A stretch of DNA of 64,000 nucleotides, taken from assembly GCA_024704765.1 (NCBI GenBank), contig JAKMXF010000365.1, positions 496,001 to 560,000 on the forward strand, read 5' to 3'. The notes beneath the pieces are model-generated. The model was not told the DNA's origin and made no database searches. It saw only the letters and a list, made by a program, of their open reading frames with translations. Position 1 is the first letter of the stretch, and each line of letters starts with the position of its first letter. Position numbers and translations under genes: made by a program. Source of the DNA: Oopsacas minuta (lineage: Eukaryota; Porifera; Hexactinellida; Lyssacinosida; Leucopsacidae). Positions 1 through 16,320 of the stretch are shown here, in pieces.

Positions 1-291
1 AATAGCTGCTGTTACCTCGAAAAAACATATCAGTATAAGAATTACATGTTTTACTAATCGTGATTTCAGATCTTTAAGAATAGCTTCTGTTTCGAAGTCT
101 CTGACGTCCGCCAATGCTCTCCTATATCTCCTCTTAATTATCATCAATTCATACAAAAGGTACATAATCCAAAACCCAGATACGAATATACTTATTCCTA
201 CCACTATCCCACCATACATATTAATTATTTCGCTGAACGTTTCTATGCGAGGTAACCATTTCATTATTATAGAATTGTCAAAGGAATTCAT
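1..291 (-). CDS. Partial multi-pass membrane protein, N-terminal end
   Basis: The minus strand is open from an ATG at 291 to the window edge, giving 97 codons with no stop. The N-terminus is short and polar, then comes a hydrophobic segment at about residues 24-52, a basic and charged loop containing KRRYRR at about 53-85, and the beginning of a second hydrophobic segment. This is the layout of a multi-pass membrane protein, possibly a receptor-like one, but I do not recognise the family. The rest lies left of the window. Seen: open frame and hydrophobic pattern. Inferred: that it is a real first exon. Confidence 0.55.
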   Translation of the reverse strand, partial: MNSFDNSIIMKWLPRIETFSEIINMYGGIVVGISIFVSGFWIMYLLYELMIIKRRYRRALADVRDFETEAILKDLKSRLVKHVILILICFFEVTAAI

Positions 292-1212
292 GTTAGATGC
301 TTTGAAAAATCTATAATTTATTTATCTTATATTGTCTGCTCAATATTTTCTTTTATAGCCTACAATAGCTAGGGTAATAGTTTAGGAAAAAGGAGTTTCA
401 GACCTAACACTAAATTGATACTTAGAAGATTGAAAGATATTATAATGAAAGAATTCACTATCAAGAACTTTCTTCTTTCAGTATATCAGACATCTGATTT
501 GTTATATTAATTATAGTACAGAATTGATGAATCATAATTATCTTACAAATATTTTCGATATTACAAATTTGGATTTTGTTGCATATTTTGCTAATAATAC
601 AATTATTTCAATCAAAATTATAAAAATCCTTCTCAAGTTCCAGGATATATATTAGTGATAATTAGATATTGCGTGTGCATACACATTTCTATTTCTCAGT
701 GATTTTTAACGAACAGCTGAGAGGAAATTCAGCATACTCGATTACCCCAGTATAGTTGTTGAAAGCATGTTTCTACCGCAGTTTTGAAATTTGTTTACTA
801 TATTCATAAAAACAATAATTTTCATATGAGAATCTTGTAAATGCGAAATTCGGTTTCAGCGTACTTAGTTACCCTTGGGTAGCCGTTTAGAACCTGTACA
901 TATATTCTTTGGCTAATTTTCTTACTTTTTATTCATAAAAGCAACAATAAATTTACATATGATTAACCTAAAAGTGTGAAAATCGGATTCAGCATGTTCG
1001 ATATATTTGGTGAAGTTTTATTGAATTCTATTTGCTTCCTTGATAATCACGATAAATACATAGTTATGCGGCGATTTCAATATTGCATACCGTAAATGCT
1101 TTCGTTGACAACGGACAACAAACAAACAAACACACAACAATCGAGATTTAATAATATAGATTAATAAATACAAACAAATAAATTTAGATTCACTTTATGA
1201 TTCAAATATCAA
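292..1212. other. Intergenic, largely a diverged dispersed repeat
   Basis: AT-rich spacer between the partial membrane gene and PEX2. About 600-1160 is a diverged repeat described separately. I see no gene or RNA in the rest. Confidence 0.6.
600..1160 (-). repeat. Dispersed repeat, copy 1, with internal tandem units
   Basis: This stretch matches 28383-28930 in reverse complement. The clearest block is around 1085-1160, where a GCATACCGTAAAT motif, an ACAACGGACAA motif and a GAGATTTAATAA motif occur in the same order as in the other copy. Inside it a unit of about 125 bp recurs about three times, each containing a variant of TTCAGCATACT followed by TTATTCATAAAAACAACAATAA-type sequence (near 728, 851 and 980). 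No coding capacity is seen. It may be a non-autonomous transposable element or a satellite-like unit. Confidence 0.6.
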
Positions 1213-2073
1213 TTATTCAAACTGTACTCCTACAAGTATAACACATATAGGACATCTATATCCATTGTCTGCCATGAGATTAGCCCTAATACAATAGTAA
1301 CAAAAGCAGTGGTTACATGCAGCTCTCTGTGGGTGTGTGGGTTTAAATCCACAAGCTGGACACACATTAGGATCTTTGTAATCTGTAGCTGATCTACCAC
1401 TTAATCTCTTATTAATAGATAGCTTAGATATAAACGCTGGTGAAATAATTGGGAGTGCAAAGACGATTAATTCTGAGAAAGTATTCCATAATAGCTCTCT
1501 ATTGAATGTATCGTATAGGATCTGTTGAGCAGACGTTGGATGGTTAATAAAACTGAATTTGTAACCTAAGATAGAATCCATTAGAGAAGGTATTCTGCCT
1601 TTTAGTAGAAACAAAATAAAATTTGATAACTTAGCAGTGTACAGGATTGCTGTTAAAACTCGCTGAAAGTTATATAAGCTTCTATTAGATAGACTGAATG
1701 TTTCCCGTATACTTCCTATGATATCATGCTCCCTCTCCTCTACCCACCCCATTCCTGTAACTAGAAGAGTATAGAACCATCTGGTCCTAAGAGAAAGAGG
1801 GAGTGAATCTCTCCCACACAACACTAGGTTGAGGTATTGTTGGCCGAATGTACTGCCATTGTTAGGAGAAAGGAGAGAAAATTTTAGAAGTAGAAATTGT
1901 AGGATAGCGTGTAGTTCAGGTCTCACTCTAGAATGTAGACCAGGAATGAATGAATGGAATATGCCATTCACTTGCTCTTTGAAAATTATTAGTAGTTGTG
2001 AATCCAGAAAGTAGGAGTCTAGCTGATTCACCCTGAGCACTGGTGGTAGCTTTGGGGAAGCTTTCGATGACAT
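1213..2073 (-). CDS. PEX2: Peroxin-2, peroxisomal RING E3 ligase
   Basis: 286 residues in one exon (human PEX2 is about 305). PEX2 works with PEX10 and PEX12 in the peroxisomal membrane to ubiquitinate the import receptor PEX5 so it can be recycled. The N-terminal part carries the family block around VNQLDSYFLDS and a TFGQQYL motif; GWVEERE follows at about residue 109. Hydrophobic segments occupy the middle. A C-terminal RING begins at CPAC (about residue 238), continues with CNHCFCYYC, and ends with CPIC. The start is 112 bp from the UNG start on the opposite strand, so the two may share a promoter. Assignment rests on the RING spacing plus family blocks. Confidence 0.88.
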   Translation of the reverse strand: MSSKASPKLPPVLRVNQLDSYFLDSQLLIIFKEQVNGIFHSFIPGLHSRVRPELHAILQFLLLKFSLLSPNNGSTFGQQYLNLVLCGRDSLPLSLRTRWFYTLLVTGMGWVEEREHDIIGSIRETFSLSNRSLYNFQRVLTAILYTAKLSNFILFLLKGRIPSLMDSILGYKFSFINHPTSAQQILYDTFNRELLWNTFSELIVFALPIISPAFISKLSINKRLSGRSATDYKDPNVCPACGFKPTHPQRAACNHCFCYYCIRANLMADNGYRCPICVILVGVQFE

Positions 2074-2185
2074 CAGCTAAATCAGCTGTAATTTTAGGGT
2101 GGAGATGATATTGTATTTATCTATAAAAATTATTGAAATATTTATGTATAGCACTCTCTGATAATTCCAAACCTGTGACAGGCGA

Positions 2186-4096
2186 ATGCCATTGAAAAGA
2201 AAAGGCGCAACAGCAACAACTTCTGCTGCTAAAAAATCAAAATTAACTCAGTCTAAATTAAACAAATCTGGTGATGGCACAGTAGAATTGAAACATAAAA
2301 AAGCTATTCAGGAAGTTGGTAAGTGATACGATACTTTGTTTTGTGTGAAATTTGTTAATCAAATGCAATTTAACTCTAATGGGACTTACTTTAAACGTTC
2401 CTACAACATAATTACTAATATAATATCGGATAAAAGTGTCATGTCACGTCTCCAAGCAATGCAATGCAATGAATTAGTACTTACAATTAGGGTAAAGTGT
2501 TATACAAATTAGAAAATCTTATAGATTATGTTAATCTGAGAGATCTCCTAATGAGAGAAGATTGGAAGGAAATTCTGAAAAGCGAGCTTGAGAGTGACTA
2601 TTTTAAAGGAATTGAGACTTTCTTAAATTCAGAATATTCAAAAGGAATACAGATATTCCCACCAAAGGAACAAATATTTAATATTTTCAATATAATTGCA
2701 CCAAATAAAGTTAGTTAATATTATTGCAGTTAATTTCAATTGAATGTATTTGTAATTTCATTCAGGTGAAAGTTGTTATCCTTGGTCAAGATCCATACCA
2801 TGATGATAAACAAGCTCATGGTTTATGTTTCTCTGTCCAGAAGACAGTGGCTATCCCTCCCTCCCTAAAGAATATTTATAAGGAGCTGGTCAACGACATT
2901 CCTGGATTTAAGATTCCAGATCATGGCTGTCTGGATAGATGGGCAGATCAGGGAGTATTTCTCCTGAATGCTACTTTATCTGTTCAGTAAGTTGCTGATG
3001 TAAAAACTGATTGCAAATTATATGAAATTAAATACTATTTAAGTATTAACAGATAGTTTTACGGAAATCCCCAGTATATTCTTGATCTAGACAACCACAA
3101 TAAAAAAGTATATAATCTTACTTTGCCAATTATTTGTCTCTAATTCTCCTCACTAATTGGTAGTATATTTGAAGGATAATTATCCTCCTCTTCATTTAAT
3201 TACTCAATTACGGACACATTTAACACTAAGCAAATATAATAAAATGTAATATACACAATATATTAATTCAATTGATTATAATGATGTCATTCGAATATGT
3301 TCTTACTTGCTTGCGTGTTAATAAGTTCATTATGAATTAATTAATATATCATAGCAGGTGTCTTGGTGTACCGCCCTTGTTTGGGGAGCGAATTTATATC
3401 TAGTGAACGACACAGTTATCACGGGTTACCTCACATGACCCACGCACTAGATTCCTGATTCCTGCTATCTCCAGGGTGAATGAAATTGATACTTTCAAAA
3501 TACTCAACTCAACACAAAGTAAATTGAATTAGTCAGGATCATTGCTTATTGTTTCTTAATACTAGTCATGATATCAATTTCAAAAGGTCGACTTATTGCA
3601 ATTATCTCTTTGACTCTTTCTCAAATACTTGAACCCTCTACTCTTTGTTCTACCTATCCATAGCATTTCATAAAAACACTGTTACACACGGTATAATTAC
3701 TATGTAATTATTCCATATGTATTAATTGGGATAATATTTCATAATTTCACATGACGTATGTATCTATTGTACTTGGATAAACTTCATTATTGTATTCGTA
3801 TATACTCTAGAGCTCATAAAGCAAACTCCCACGCCAAATGTGGTTGGCAGAAATTCACTGATGCAGTGATAAAGAAAATCAGCGAGCATTGTAACAAAGT
3901 AGTGTTTATTTTGTGGGGAAAATTCGCAGAGAATAAGTCCAAAATGATAGATGAAGATAATCACTGTATTATTATATCAGGACACCCGTCTCCTCTCTCT
4001 GTCAAGCACTTCCTAGGATGTAGATGCTTCTCAAAGGCTAATGAGTATCTTGAGAAAAATGGGAAGGAGCCTATCGACTGGAAGATCCCATCTTAG
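2186..4096 (+). CDS. UNG: Uracil-DNA glycosylase, four exons
   Basis: Proposed exons are 2186-2318, 2498-2709, 2766-2986 and 3811-4096, giving 283 residues, close to human UNG (304-313). It removes uracil from DNA to begin base excision repair. The water-activating loop GQDPYH starts exon 3, SPSL-type packing follows, and HPSPLS, the DNA-intercalation motif, is in the last exon, as is AHKANSH. The N-terminus is lysine-rich ([16 protein letters not shown]), which suggests a nuclear form. The weakest junction is exon 1 to 2: phase requires the acceptor at AAG just before 2498, because the AG at 2489-2490 would put a stop in frame. Intron 3 is unusually long (824 bp) and holds a structured element. 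Confidence 0.85.
3351..3468. repeat. Nested inverted-repeat element in UNG intron 3
   Basis: ATAGCAGG at the left end pairs with CCTGCTAT at 3461-3468, and an inner arm ATCTAGTG (3398-3405) pairs with CACTAGAT (3445-3452). The segment is more GC-rich than the surrounding intron. It could be a short inverted-repeat transposon or a structured intronic RNA; no known RNA family is recognised. Confidence 0.4.
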
Positions 4097-4703
4097 ACGA
4101 AAATTAACATAATACATCAAAACACAAACAACTTAGCATTATAGCTTATTTGAACTTTAGTTTGCCAATTATTTTATAAAGATTATTATTCATGTATTAA
4201 TGCGAATAATAATACATTGGTGTTTACAGCCATTTCTTCTTAATTAATAATTTGATTGAGATTATGCAATCATGATTTAATCAAGATGTAGCAGTTAGCC
4301 CAATAATCTCCGCGATATATCAATAAATAATTCAGTATTGCTATGTACACGATAATTTGTATACTATTTTCAATATGTACTGTACACAATATTCTTCTAT
4401 GCAATTATGTGTGTATTTAACATAAATTTGCATGTACACGTTAAAACACCCACAGTATTGTATACTAATCCCTAAAGGGTATTAGATTTCCTTGATTATA
4501 ACCAATAATAATTCACGTAGAAAATGTGTGTGGCAATTAATTAATAAATTGTACATAGTATATATTATACACTGTATCCTCCCACACATTCACTGAATTA
4601 TCACTCATCAGCTTACCAACATATTAATGTTGGAATGGTTAATTGAATTATTTTTCGTAGCACGAAAAGGATTATTTTCATCTTTGATAAATATGTTAGT
4701 TAG
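4097..4703. other. Intergenic, AT-rich
   Basis: Spacer between UNG and CDKL2. No gene, RNA or clear repeat is seen. Confidence 0.5.
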
Positions 4704-6847
<2,144 letters not shown>

Positions 6848-7579
6848 AGAGTAACATCTATTCTTGTATGTCTATACCCCCAAGTCAGCTAAAATATTTT
6901 TGTCCAAACAGCATGTATAACAATATGTTTCTATTTTTAGACTATACTGATATCATAACGGAAATAAAATTGTTGTCTATAGCTTTGTCATAAAATATTA
7001 TAAGGTTAATTAGGGTAGTTTTTAGCACCTGTGCTCTCATGAATATTTAATAGCTGATGTAGCCAAAACTTATATATTTTGATGTGTACATTACAAATTT
7101 CCATTTGCTATATAGATTATATTCAAAATCTAAGTTTCAGGTCAAAGTTCTCTCAACCAATATTATTATGCAAATTTCAAACATAAAAGCTTTGATATTT
7201 CTCATTATTACTTCTATTTTAGTATACTGACGAATTCTTTCAGTATTAGGTTCCAAGAATACCCAGATCGTACAGGTAACCAATTTTACGTTCCGTACCT
7301 ATCCACAATCGATTCCTTGTTAACATAATTTAAGGTTACGCACTTTACTTATAAGGAGCAGTAGGATGCAATATAAATACCCCTGATTGTGTAACAATTA
7401 CTATTATGCATAAGTTTTCATTTACCTTTCCTTATTGAGATATTCATTTAGTGTAAGCACTATTAACCTTGAGAGGTATCAGATTTTACTTTGCACCAGC
7501 TCAGACGATAATCATTATCAAATTCATATCACGTTGTGACTCTATTCTATTATAATATTTCATTATTACATCATTGGAC
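6848..7579. other. Intergenic
   Basis: Contains CDKL2 3' sequence with AATAAA at about 6963 and the promoter side of the LEM/BTB gene. No further gene is seen. Confidence 0.5.
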
Positions 7580-9175
7580 ATGTCTACTGAAGTTTACGAT
7601 TCACTGAACATTGAGAGCCTTTCAGATGCTCGTCTAGGGGAATGTCTTAAATCTTATGGTTACCCTTCCCTTGGTCCTATCACAAGTAGCACGCGGGGCG
7701 TGTACATGCGTAAGCTTCTTACACTAGTTGGCAGATCGGGTAGTAACAATCTAAATGGTCCCTTTACTACTCCTATTCCTATCGCTAATAACCACACCAA
7801 GAGCCCTAGTACCGGACGATCCCGTGGGAAGAGAGTAAAGTCAACCACAAGTTCTGAAACCAGTTTTGGTAGTCCTCAGAATCAGCAGAATGGCAATGAA
7901 GATCCCAGGACGAAGATTTCCAAAATTGAGTCTCCTTCCTCCTCGAGGAAGATTGAGAATTCAATTCCATTTCCTCGCAGCAAGAGCTACTCCCCTCGTC
8001 TCGGAGACCACACAAGCGGATCAGCTCCAAACTCCTCCCCTGATCTCTTCTTCTCGGGGTCTCTTGAAGGGTGTCAAGATGAAAATAGTCTGTATAACAG
8101 ATCCTGTGGATCTAGCTCCAGTTCAAGTCGATCTGACCAATCACTAGACTCCCGTATGAACAGAGGTACAGATATTTCTATCCCTGGTTACTCTATGTAT
8201 GTATCATCAGCTGACCAACAGAGAGGATTAGTCAGAGATCTCCTCTACACTCTCAACAACCCCAAGTTCGTAGGATCAGATGTCTGCTTCCAGACTTCAC
8301 ACGGAGACCGTCTCTTCGCTAGTCGTGCTGTACTAGCAGCTCGTTGTCCATCCATGGTCCCTTATCTCTACAGCACGGAGGTAGCTGTACCCCTCAAGGT
8401 TATGACACTGACAGGCCAAATGTGTGTTGTATGGGCACGGCCTTCAGATCTGATTGCTAACGTAAAGTACCGAATATTCTTCCAGCAAGGAATACATATG
8501 AAAGCTCAGCGTCTTGTCTATGACCAGAAAGAAATGTTAGATCACATGTCTCTATCATCATTCGGGATATACGTAGCTTCTACGATACATCTGTTAATAT
8601 CTTCTGATGCAGCTCCTACTAATGATATTCCTGACGTAGAACAGTCTTTACAAACTCAAGAGGAAGCTCCAGTCCCAGCCATACCTTGCCTCGTGTCACA
8701 GTCTTCACTACCACTCGGTATGAAGTCTCCTCTTAACTCATTCAAACAAGAGATGATACGAGACGCGATGAGTTCTCTCAGAGACTCAGCTGACGGAGAG
8801 AAGGAAGAATCTCTTCCCTTCCATGTTGAACATGTAGTTTACTTGCCTGGGGTAGATCATGGTTGTGCTCAGAGCTTCTTACGCTATCTCTACTCAGACA
8901 CGATTGATCTTAACCTCTCACAAGTTGTACAGATAGCTACACTAGCTCACACATTCTCCATACACCACCTCAAGAATCAGAGTTTAGAGTATCTAAGACA
9001 ATCCATCAATGAGAATCACATCATAGACATCTTACATGAAGCTGAAAGGTTTGGCTGCGAAGAGATCACTGAAATATGTCACCAATACGCTAAGAAGAAT
9101 AATATTCAAATTGAAGAACGAATGAACCATAGTATGGTAACGGAGAATCTAAGCCGAATGCATCTCACACAGTGA
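7580..9175 (+). CDS. LEM domain protein with BTB fold split by a ubiquitin-like domain
   Basis: Single exon, 531 residues from the ATG at 7580. Domains in order: a LEM-like motif at about 10-50 (SDARLGECLKSYG, then GPITSSTRGVYMRKLL), which in other proteins binds BAF at the nuclear envelope or chromatin; a serine-rich linker to about 205; the first half of a BTB/POZ fold at about 215-268 (VGSDVCFQ, RLFASRAVLAARCP); a ubiquitin-like fold at about 270-341 (LKVMTLTG, VKYRIFFQQGI, QRLVYDQKEM, STIHLLI); a linker; the second BTB half at about 413-463 (VVYLPGV, FLRYLYSDTIDL); and a BACK-like start (AERFGCEEI). I know of no such family. Probable role is a BTB adaptor, perhaps for Cullin-3, but this is inference. 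No transmembrane segment is seen. Confidence 0.8.
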   Translation: MSTEVYDSLNIESLSDARLGECLKSYGYPSLGPITSSTRGVYMRKLLTLVGRSGSNNLNGPFTTPIPIANNHTKSPSTGRSRGKRVKSTTSSETSFGSPQNQQNGNEDPRTKISKIESPSSSRKIENSIPFPRSKSYSPRLGDHTSGSAPNSSPDLFFSGSLEGCQDENSLYNRSCGSSSSSSRSDQSLDSRMNRGTDISIPGYSMYVSSADQQRGLVRDLLYTLNNPKFVGSDVCFQTSHGDRLFASRAVLAARCPSMVPYLYSTEVAVPLKVMTLTGQMCVVWARPSDLIANVKYRIFFQQGIHMKAQRLVYDQKEMLDHMSLSSFGIYVASTIHLLISSDAAPTNDIPDVEQSLQTQEEAPVPAIPCLVSQSSLPLGMKSPLNSFKQEMIRDAMSSLRDSADGEKEESLPFHVEHVVYLPGVDHGCAQSFLRYLYSDTIDLNLSQVVQIATLAHTFSIHHLKNQSLEYLRQSINENHIIDILHEAERFGCEEITEICHQYAKKNNIQIEERMNHSMVTENLSRMHLTQ

Positions 9176-9918
9176 AGTGTAACTGAACTGAGCTGAGAGA
9201 GTGATAGCTTATTACTTCCGTAAATGTATTACGTAGTTATATACGGTGAAATAATGCAACTAAAAAGAAAATTGGTATATTAATTAATATATCTCTCTCT
9301 CACTTTTCTAAGTATATACTGTAACATGTTGTATGTATGTGTGCAGATCTTATCAAATGCACTAGTTTTCCGTTTTTATTTATGTATTTTCATGTATATC
9401 TTCTCATAAATAAAATTTGTGTTCTGACGAATTTGCTATCTAAAATACCAAATAATTACAGATTCACTCTCCTGGAGGAGGGTTAATTGAAATATTTGTA
9501 TTAATTCTATGGTCTGGGTCTGAATCCTGTCCAGGAATCGAGTGTTGTAACTTAGAAATTTCCTACAGAGAATGAGTATATTAAATAACCATGGATAATA
9601 GAGAAGAATTACCTTTGAAAAATACTATTAGCCAATTGATAATATATTGTAGATGCCGGATATAAGCACCATCCTCTGGAAAACTAGTCTCATATAATAC
9701 TGTATATTTTATGCGAGGTATAAGCATATATATATTGTTCTCATAACCGGCTTCCACTTTATCTTATAACTTATTTCCTTACCCCTGTAATTAGATTGTG
9801 AAATAATCTTCGAATATTAATTTAATTAATAATCCAGCACATACCTTTTTGAAATATTGATAGAAATATACCGACATAATCTACTCTTTAGAAACAGCTG
9901 ATATAAGTGATACTGGTA
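9176..9918. other. Intergenic between convergent genes
   Basis: The LEM/BTB and SPG7 genes converge here. An AATAAA lies at about 9409. Nothing else is recognised. Confidence 0.5.
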
Positions 9919-12581
<2,663 letters not shown>

Positions 12582-12760
12582 TTCTGTTCATTTTGTAAGT
12601 GATAAGATAACTGATATTACTGGGACATAGTATACGAAGTTTAAGATTTTAAACGACAAAATTCTTTTCTAAGTGCAACTCTTGTCTAAGATATTTTCCA
12701 CTCAAATATTTAGTTTTTCTCAACAAATAATTATAATAATTTACTACAGCAGTTATAAAT
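12582..12760. promoter_or_regulatory. Likely shared SPG7/DDX49 promoter
   Basis: Only 179 bp separate the start codons of two divergently transcribed genes, so the promoters must overlap. No specific factor site is identified. Confidence 0.5.
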
Positions 12761-14113
12761 ATGACGTCATCCAATAAGATAAGTAAGAGAAAATCTATAA
12801 TCGAGGGAGATACATCGAAAGATACATTCTCTGATCTAGAGTTAGATGAGTGGGTAGTTAGAGCTTGTTCCTATCTAGGTATACATCATCCTACCCCGGT
12901 ACAGTCTAACTGCATTCCTGCTATACTCAGGGGTAGGGACTGTATCGGGTGTGCAGAGACTGGGAGTGGAAAGACAGCTGCTTTCGCACTTCCTATTCTA
13001 CAAACTCTAGCTGTAGATCCCTATGGTATATTCGCATTAGTCCTTACTCCCACTAGAGAACTTGCTATACAAATAGCAGATCAGTTCAAAGCTTTTGGAG
13101 CTCACATATCTATCCGGGTTACAGTAGTAGTTGGGGGTATGGATATGATAGAACAAGGTATAATGCTAGCTAACAAGCCTCATGTGGTTGTAGGGACTCC
13201 AGGGAGACTAGCTGACCACCTGAAAAGTACAGATTTCAGTCTGAAGAAGGTTAGATACCTTGTCTTGGATGAGGCAGATCGATTACTTGCCCCTTCATTC
13301 CAGCCTGACCTAGAGACGATATTCTCCTCTCTTCCTGCTAGGAGGCAAACTCTTATCTTCTCCGCTACCCTGACAGATACCCTTAAACAGCTGAGCGCTA
13401 TCACAAACGACAACTGTTTCTCCTGGACAGAGCCGAGACAAACCGCAACTGTATCAACTCTTGACCAGAAATACATATTTATACCAGCCAAAGTTAGAGA
13501 TGTTTATCTCACTCATTTAGTGGATTTATTCCACACAATAGAGAATAAAACAGTGTTAGTATTCACTAGCACTTGCAAGAGTTGTCAGGTATTGACTGAG
13601 CTACTTAGGAAACTAGATTGTCCATGTGTGTGTATGCATTCTATCATGAATCAGAGCGAGCGTATTGCTTCTCTAGCAAAGTTTAAATCGTCTCTAATCA
13701 AGGTACTGGTATCAACAGATGTAGGGAGCAGAGGACTAGATATACCTCGTGTGGGTGTGGTTATAAACTACAATGTACCAGCCAGTCCTAAGGACTACGT
13801 TCATAGAGTTGGTAGAACAGCTAGAGCGGGGTTATATGGGCGTGCGGTGACCCTGGTGAGCCAATTCGATGTCAAGAGACTGCTAGCTATAGAAAAGCTC
13901 ATTAGTACGAAAATGGAGAAGTTCGAATTGCAGGAGAGTGTAGTTCTTAAGAAGCTACAAACAGTTTCTATAGCGAGGAGGGAAGTAGAAGTTAGGTTAA
14001 AAGAAAACGAATTTGGAGAGAAGCAAAGGATTAACAAAGCAAAGAGGAAATTACTGGAAGATGCGTTAAGGGAACAAGATGAATTAGAGAGCGAAATAAA
14101 GAGGAAGAAGTGA
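12761..14113 (+). CDS. DDX49: DEAD-box RNA helicase DDX49
   Basis: Single exon, 450 residues (human DDX49 483). Homologue of yeast Dbp8, a nucleolar ATPase needed for processing 18S rRNA in the small-subunit processome. All DEAD-box motifs are present: Q motif HHPTPVQSNCIP, motif I AETGSGKT, Ia PTRELA, Ib TPGRLADHL, II DEAD, III SAT, IV VFTST, V STDVGSRGLDIP, and VI HRVGRTARAG. The C-terminal tail is lysine-rich and predicted helical, typical for nucleolar helicases. Family choice over other DEAD-box members rests on YDVGSRGLDIPRV-type context and overall length; a close paralogue such as DDX47 is less likely. Confidence 0.85.
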   Translation: MTSSNKISKRKSIIEGDTSKDTFSDLELDEWVVRACSYLGIHHPTPVQSNCIPAILRGRDCIGCAETGSGKTAAFALPILQTLAVDPYGIFALVLTPTRELAIQIADQFKAFGAHISIRVTVVVGGMDMIEQGIMLANKPHVVVGTPGRLADHLKSTDFSLKKVRYLVLDEADRLLAPSFQPDLETIFSSLPARRQTLIFSATLTDTLKQLSAITNDNCFSWTEPRQTATVSTLDQKYIFIPAKVRDVYLTHLVDLFHTIENKTVLVFTSTCKSCQVLTELLRKLDCPCVCMHSIMNQSERIASLAKFKSSLIKVLVSTDVGSRGLDIPRVGVVINYNVPASPKDYVHRVGRTARAGLYGRAVTLVSQFDVKRLLAIEKLISTKMEKFELQESVVLKKLQTVSIARREVEVRLKENEFGEKQRINKAKRKLLEDALREQDELESEIKRKK

Positions 14114-14745
14114 TTTAAGTTACAAGATTAATTCAATCATGCTTGTGTCTTTTTGTAATAGTTTTGAATTTAATTTATAATACAGTGCTATTGTCGTGTC
14201 TGTTGAAACCTATTATAGATGAATTAGGTACCAGAGAGAATAGTGACCCCATTAGCATTCGTTTAGTCACAGATAAATGATCATTTGTTAGAGCATTTAA
14301 TTCTTAGCGTATGCCATCCCTATGCAGCTACTGTTTATTTTGTATGGCCAGGGCTGAAACAGAAATATACCTAATACACAAAGGGAAATTATCGAACGGA
14401 ATCTTCCACCAAAATCATAAAATTTGATGTGGCATTACCAGCTCTGCGGATATTAATGTAATAGATTTTTGTGGGCGAATATATTTCCTACCCAAAATGA
14501 CAATTACTTATAAAATTTTATATTCCTGCCCTCCAGCCTATTGCATAATGTGCTTTAACAGCTTATACATGAGTATTACATTATAATACAAGTTACAGGA
14601 GTCTAAATAGTCACGGTAACCAGACCACACAATTCTGTCACTAAGCAAACATTAAAGAATATCAAGTAAATATCTGGAATTGACCACAACTACACATAAT
14701 GGAAATAAAGACATTAGTTAGTGGTGTGTGGCAGTAGGCCTAACT
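14114..14745. other. Intergenic between convergent genes
   Basis: DDX49 and CDC42 3' flanks. No gene or repeat recognised. Confidence 0.5.
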
Positions 14746-15324
<579 letters not shown>

Positions 15325-15413
15325 TCAATGAATACAAAATAGCTATGAGTGCAATATAGTAGTAAAATTTCAACTATTAATTCAATGCAAATATTTAATG
15401 GTGGTTACTGCAC

Positions 15414-15449
15414 TTGAGTGATATCTTGAGTGATATCTTGAGTGATATC
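15414..15449. repeat. Three 12-bp direct repeats upstream of CDC42
   Basis: TTGAGTGATATC occurs three times in perfect tandem, ending 93 bp from the CDC42 start on its upstream side. Each unit contains palindromic GATATC. It may be a slippage product or a factor-binding array. Confidence 0.8.
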
Positions 15450-16203
15450 TTACTAGAAATAATTTTACTGAATCAATTATATAGAAAAGAATAGCTTCCA
15501 ATATAAGTGTATCTATAGACGAAATAAATAAGTAGGTACAAGTCATTGTAACCCGATTCTATGAGAACCTTCACTAACAAAGTAATATTCTAATAAATTA
15601 AGAACTGTACTGGTTAAAAATCTGTGTAACTACATATTATAATCGTTCATGTATTGAAGAGGCCATTCAGCCAAATGGATTACTACGAAATGAGACAATA
15701 CTTTTGTTTATTATATGAGAGGGTTGGCTTCTCGTCTTAATGTAAATACTACACCTGGTGACTTGTATTATGGTATTCACCACATTACTTAGTTATTGAC
15801 ACTTATGGATTAGCACTATTGAATTAGCCAATAACCTAGACAATGTAAATATGCAATTTGAAAACCTTTTCGTAGAGACTACAAATATCCTGATTGAATG
15901 TACGTGTGTTGTAACGATAGAAGTATTTATGGGATTATCAACTAGAATATTTGCCTTTGAATAAGCTCGTTTATATATATTCATATAGAACAAGATATAA
16001 ATAAACTAAGCACAGTAAGATATATTAAGAATTAATATTATTCTAAATATAACCTATAAGAATTAAAATCATTATAATGGTTTAATGGATATTTCTGTAA
16101 TTGAGCCAAAATAGAATTGTATAAGAACAGTTGTAAGCATTGGTTTTCTTATACTTAATTGCAAGCCTTATTTTGCACATTTTCTCTTAAAATATCACTA
16201 TAG

Positions 16204-16240
16204 GCCAATGGTTCTCAACCTGGTGTCCGCGGATCCCATA
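16204..16240 (+). repeat. hAT-like terminal inverted repeat fragment
   Basis: CCAATGGTTCTCAACCTG followed by GTCCGCGGATCCC resembles the CAGTGGTTCTCAACCT ends known for hAT/Charlie-type DNA transposons. No matching opposite end is visible nearby, so this would be a relic. Confidence 0.35.
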
Positions 16241-16320
16241 TAATTCACCAAATGGGTCAAGCCACTTATAATTGTAAATTTGTATCATTCAGTTAAACCG
16301 TAAAGAATAATAATTACACA

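Noticed and set aside
3351..3468. tRNA gene in the UNG intron
   Set aside because: No anticodon-arm geometry or B-box-like GGTTCGAATCC sequence found.
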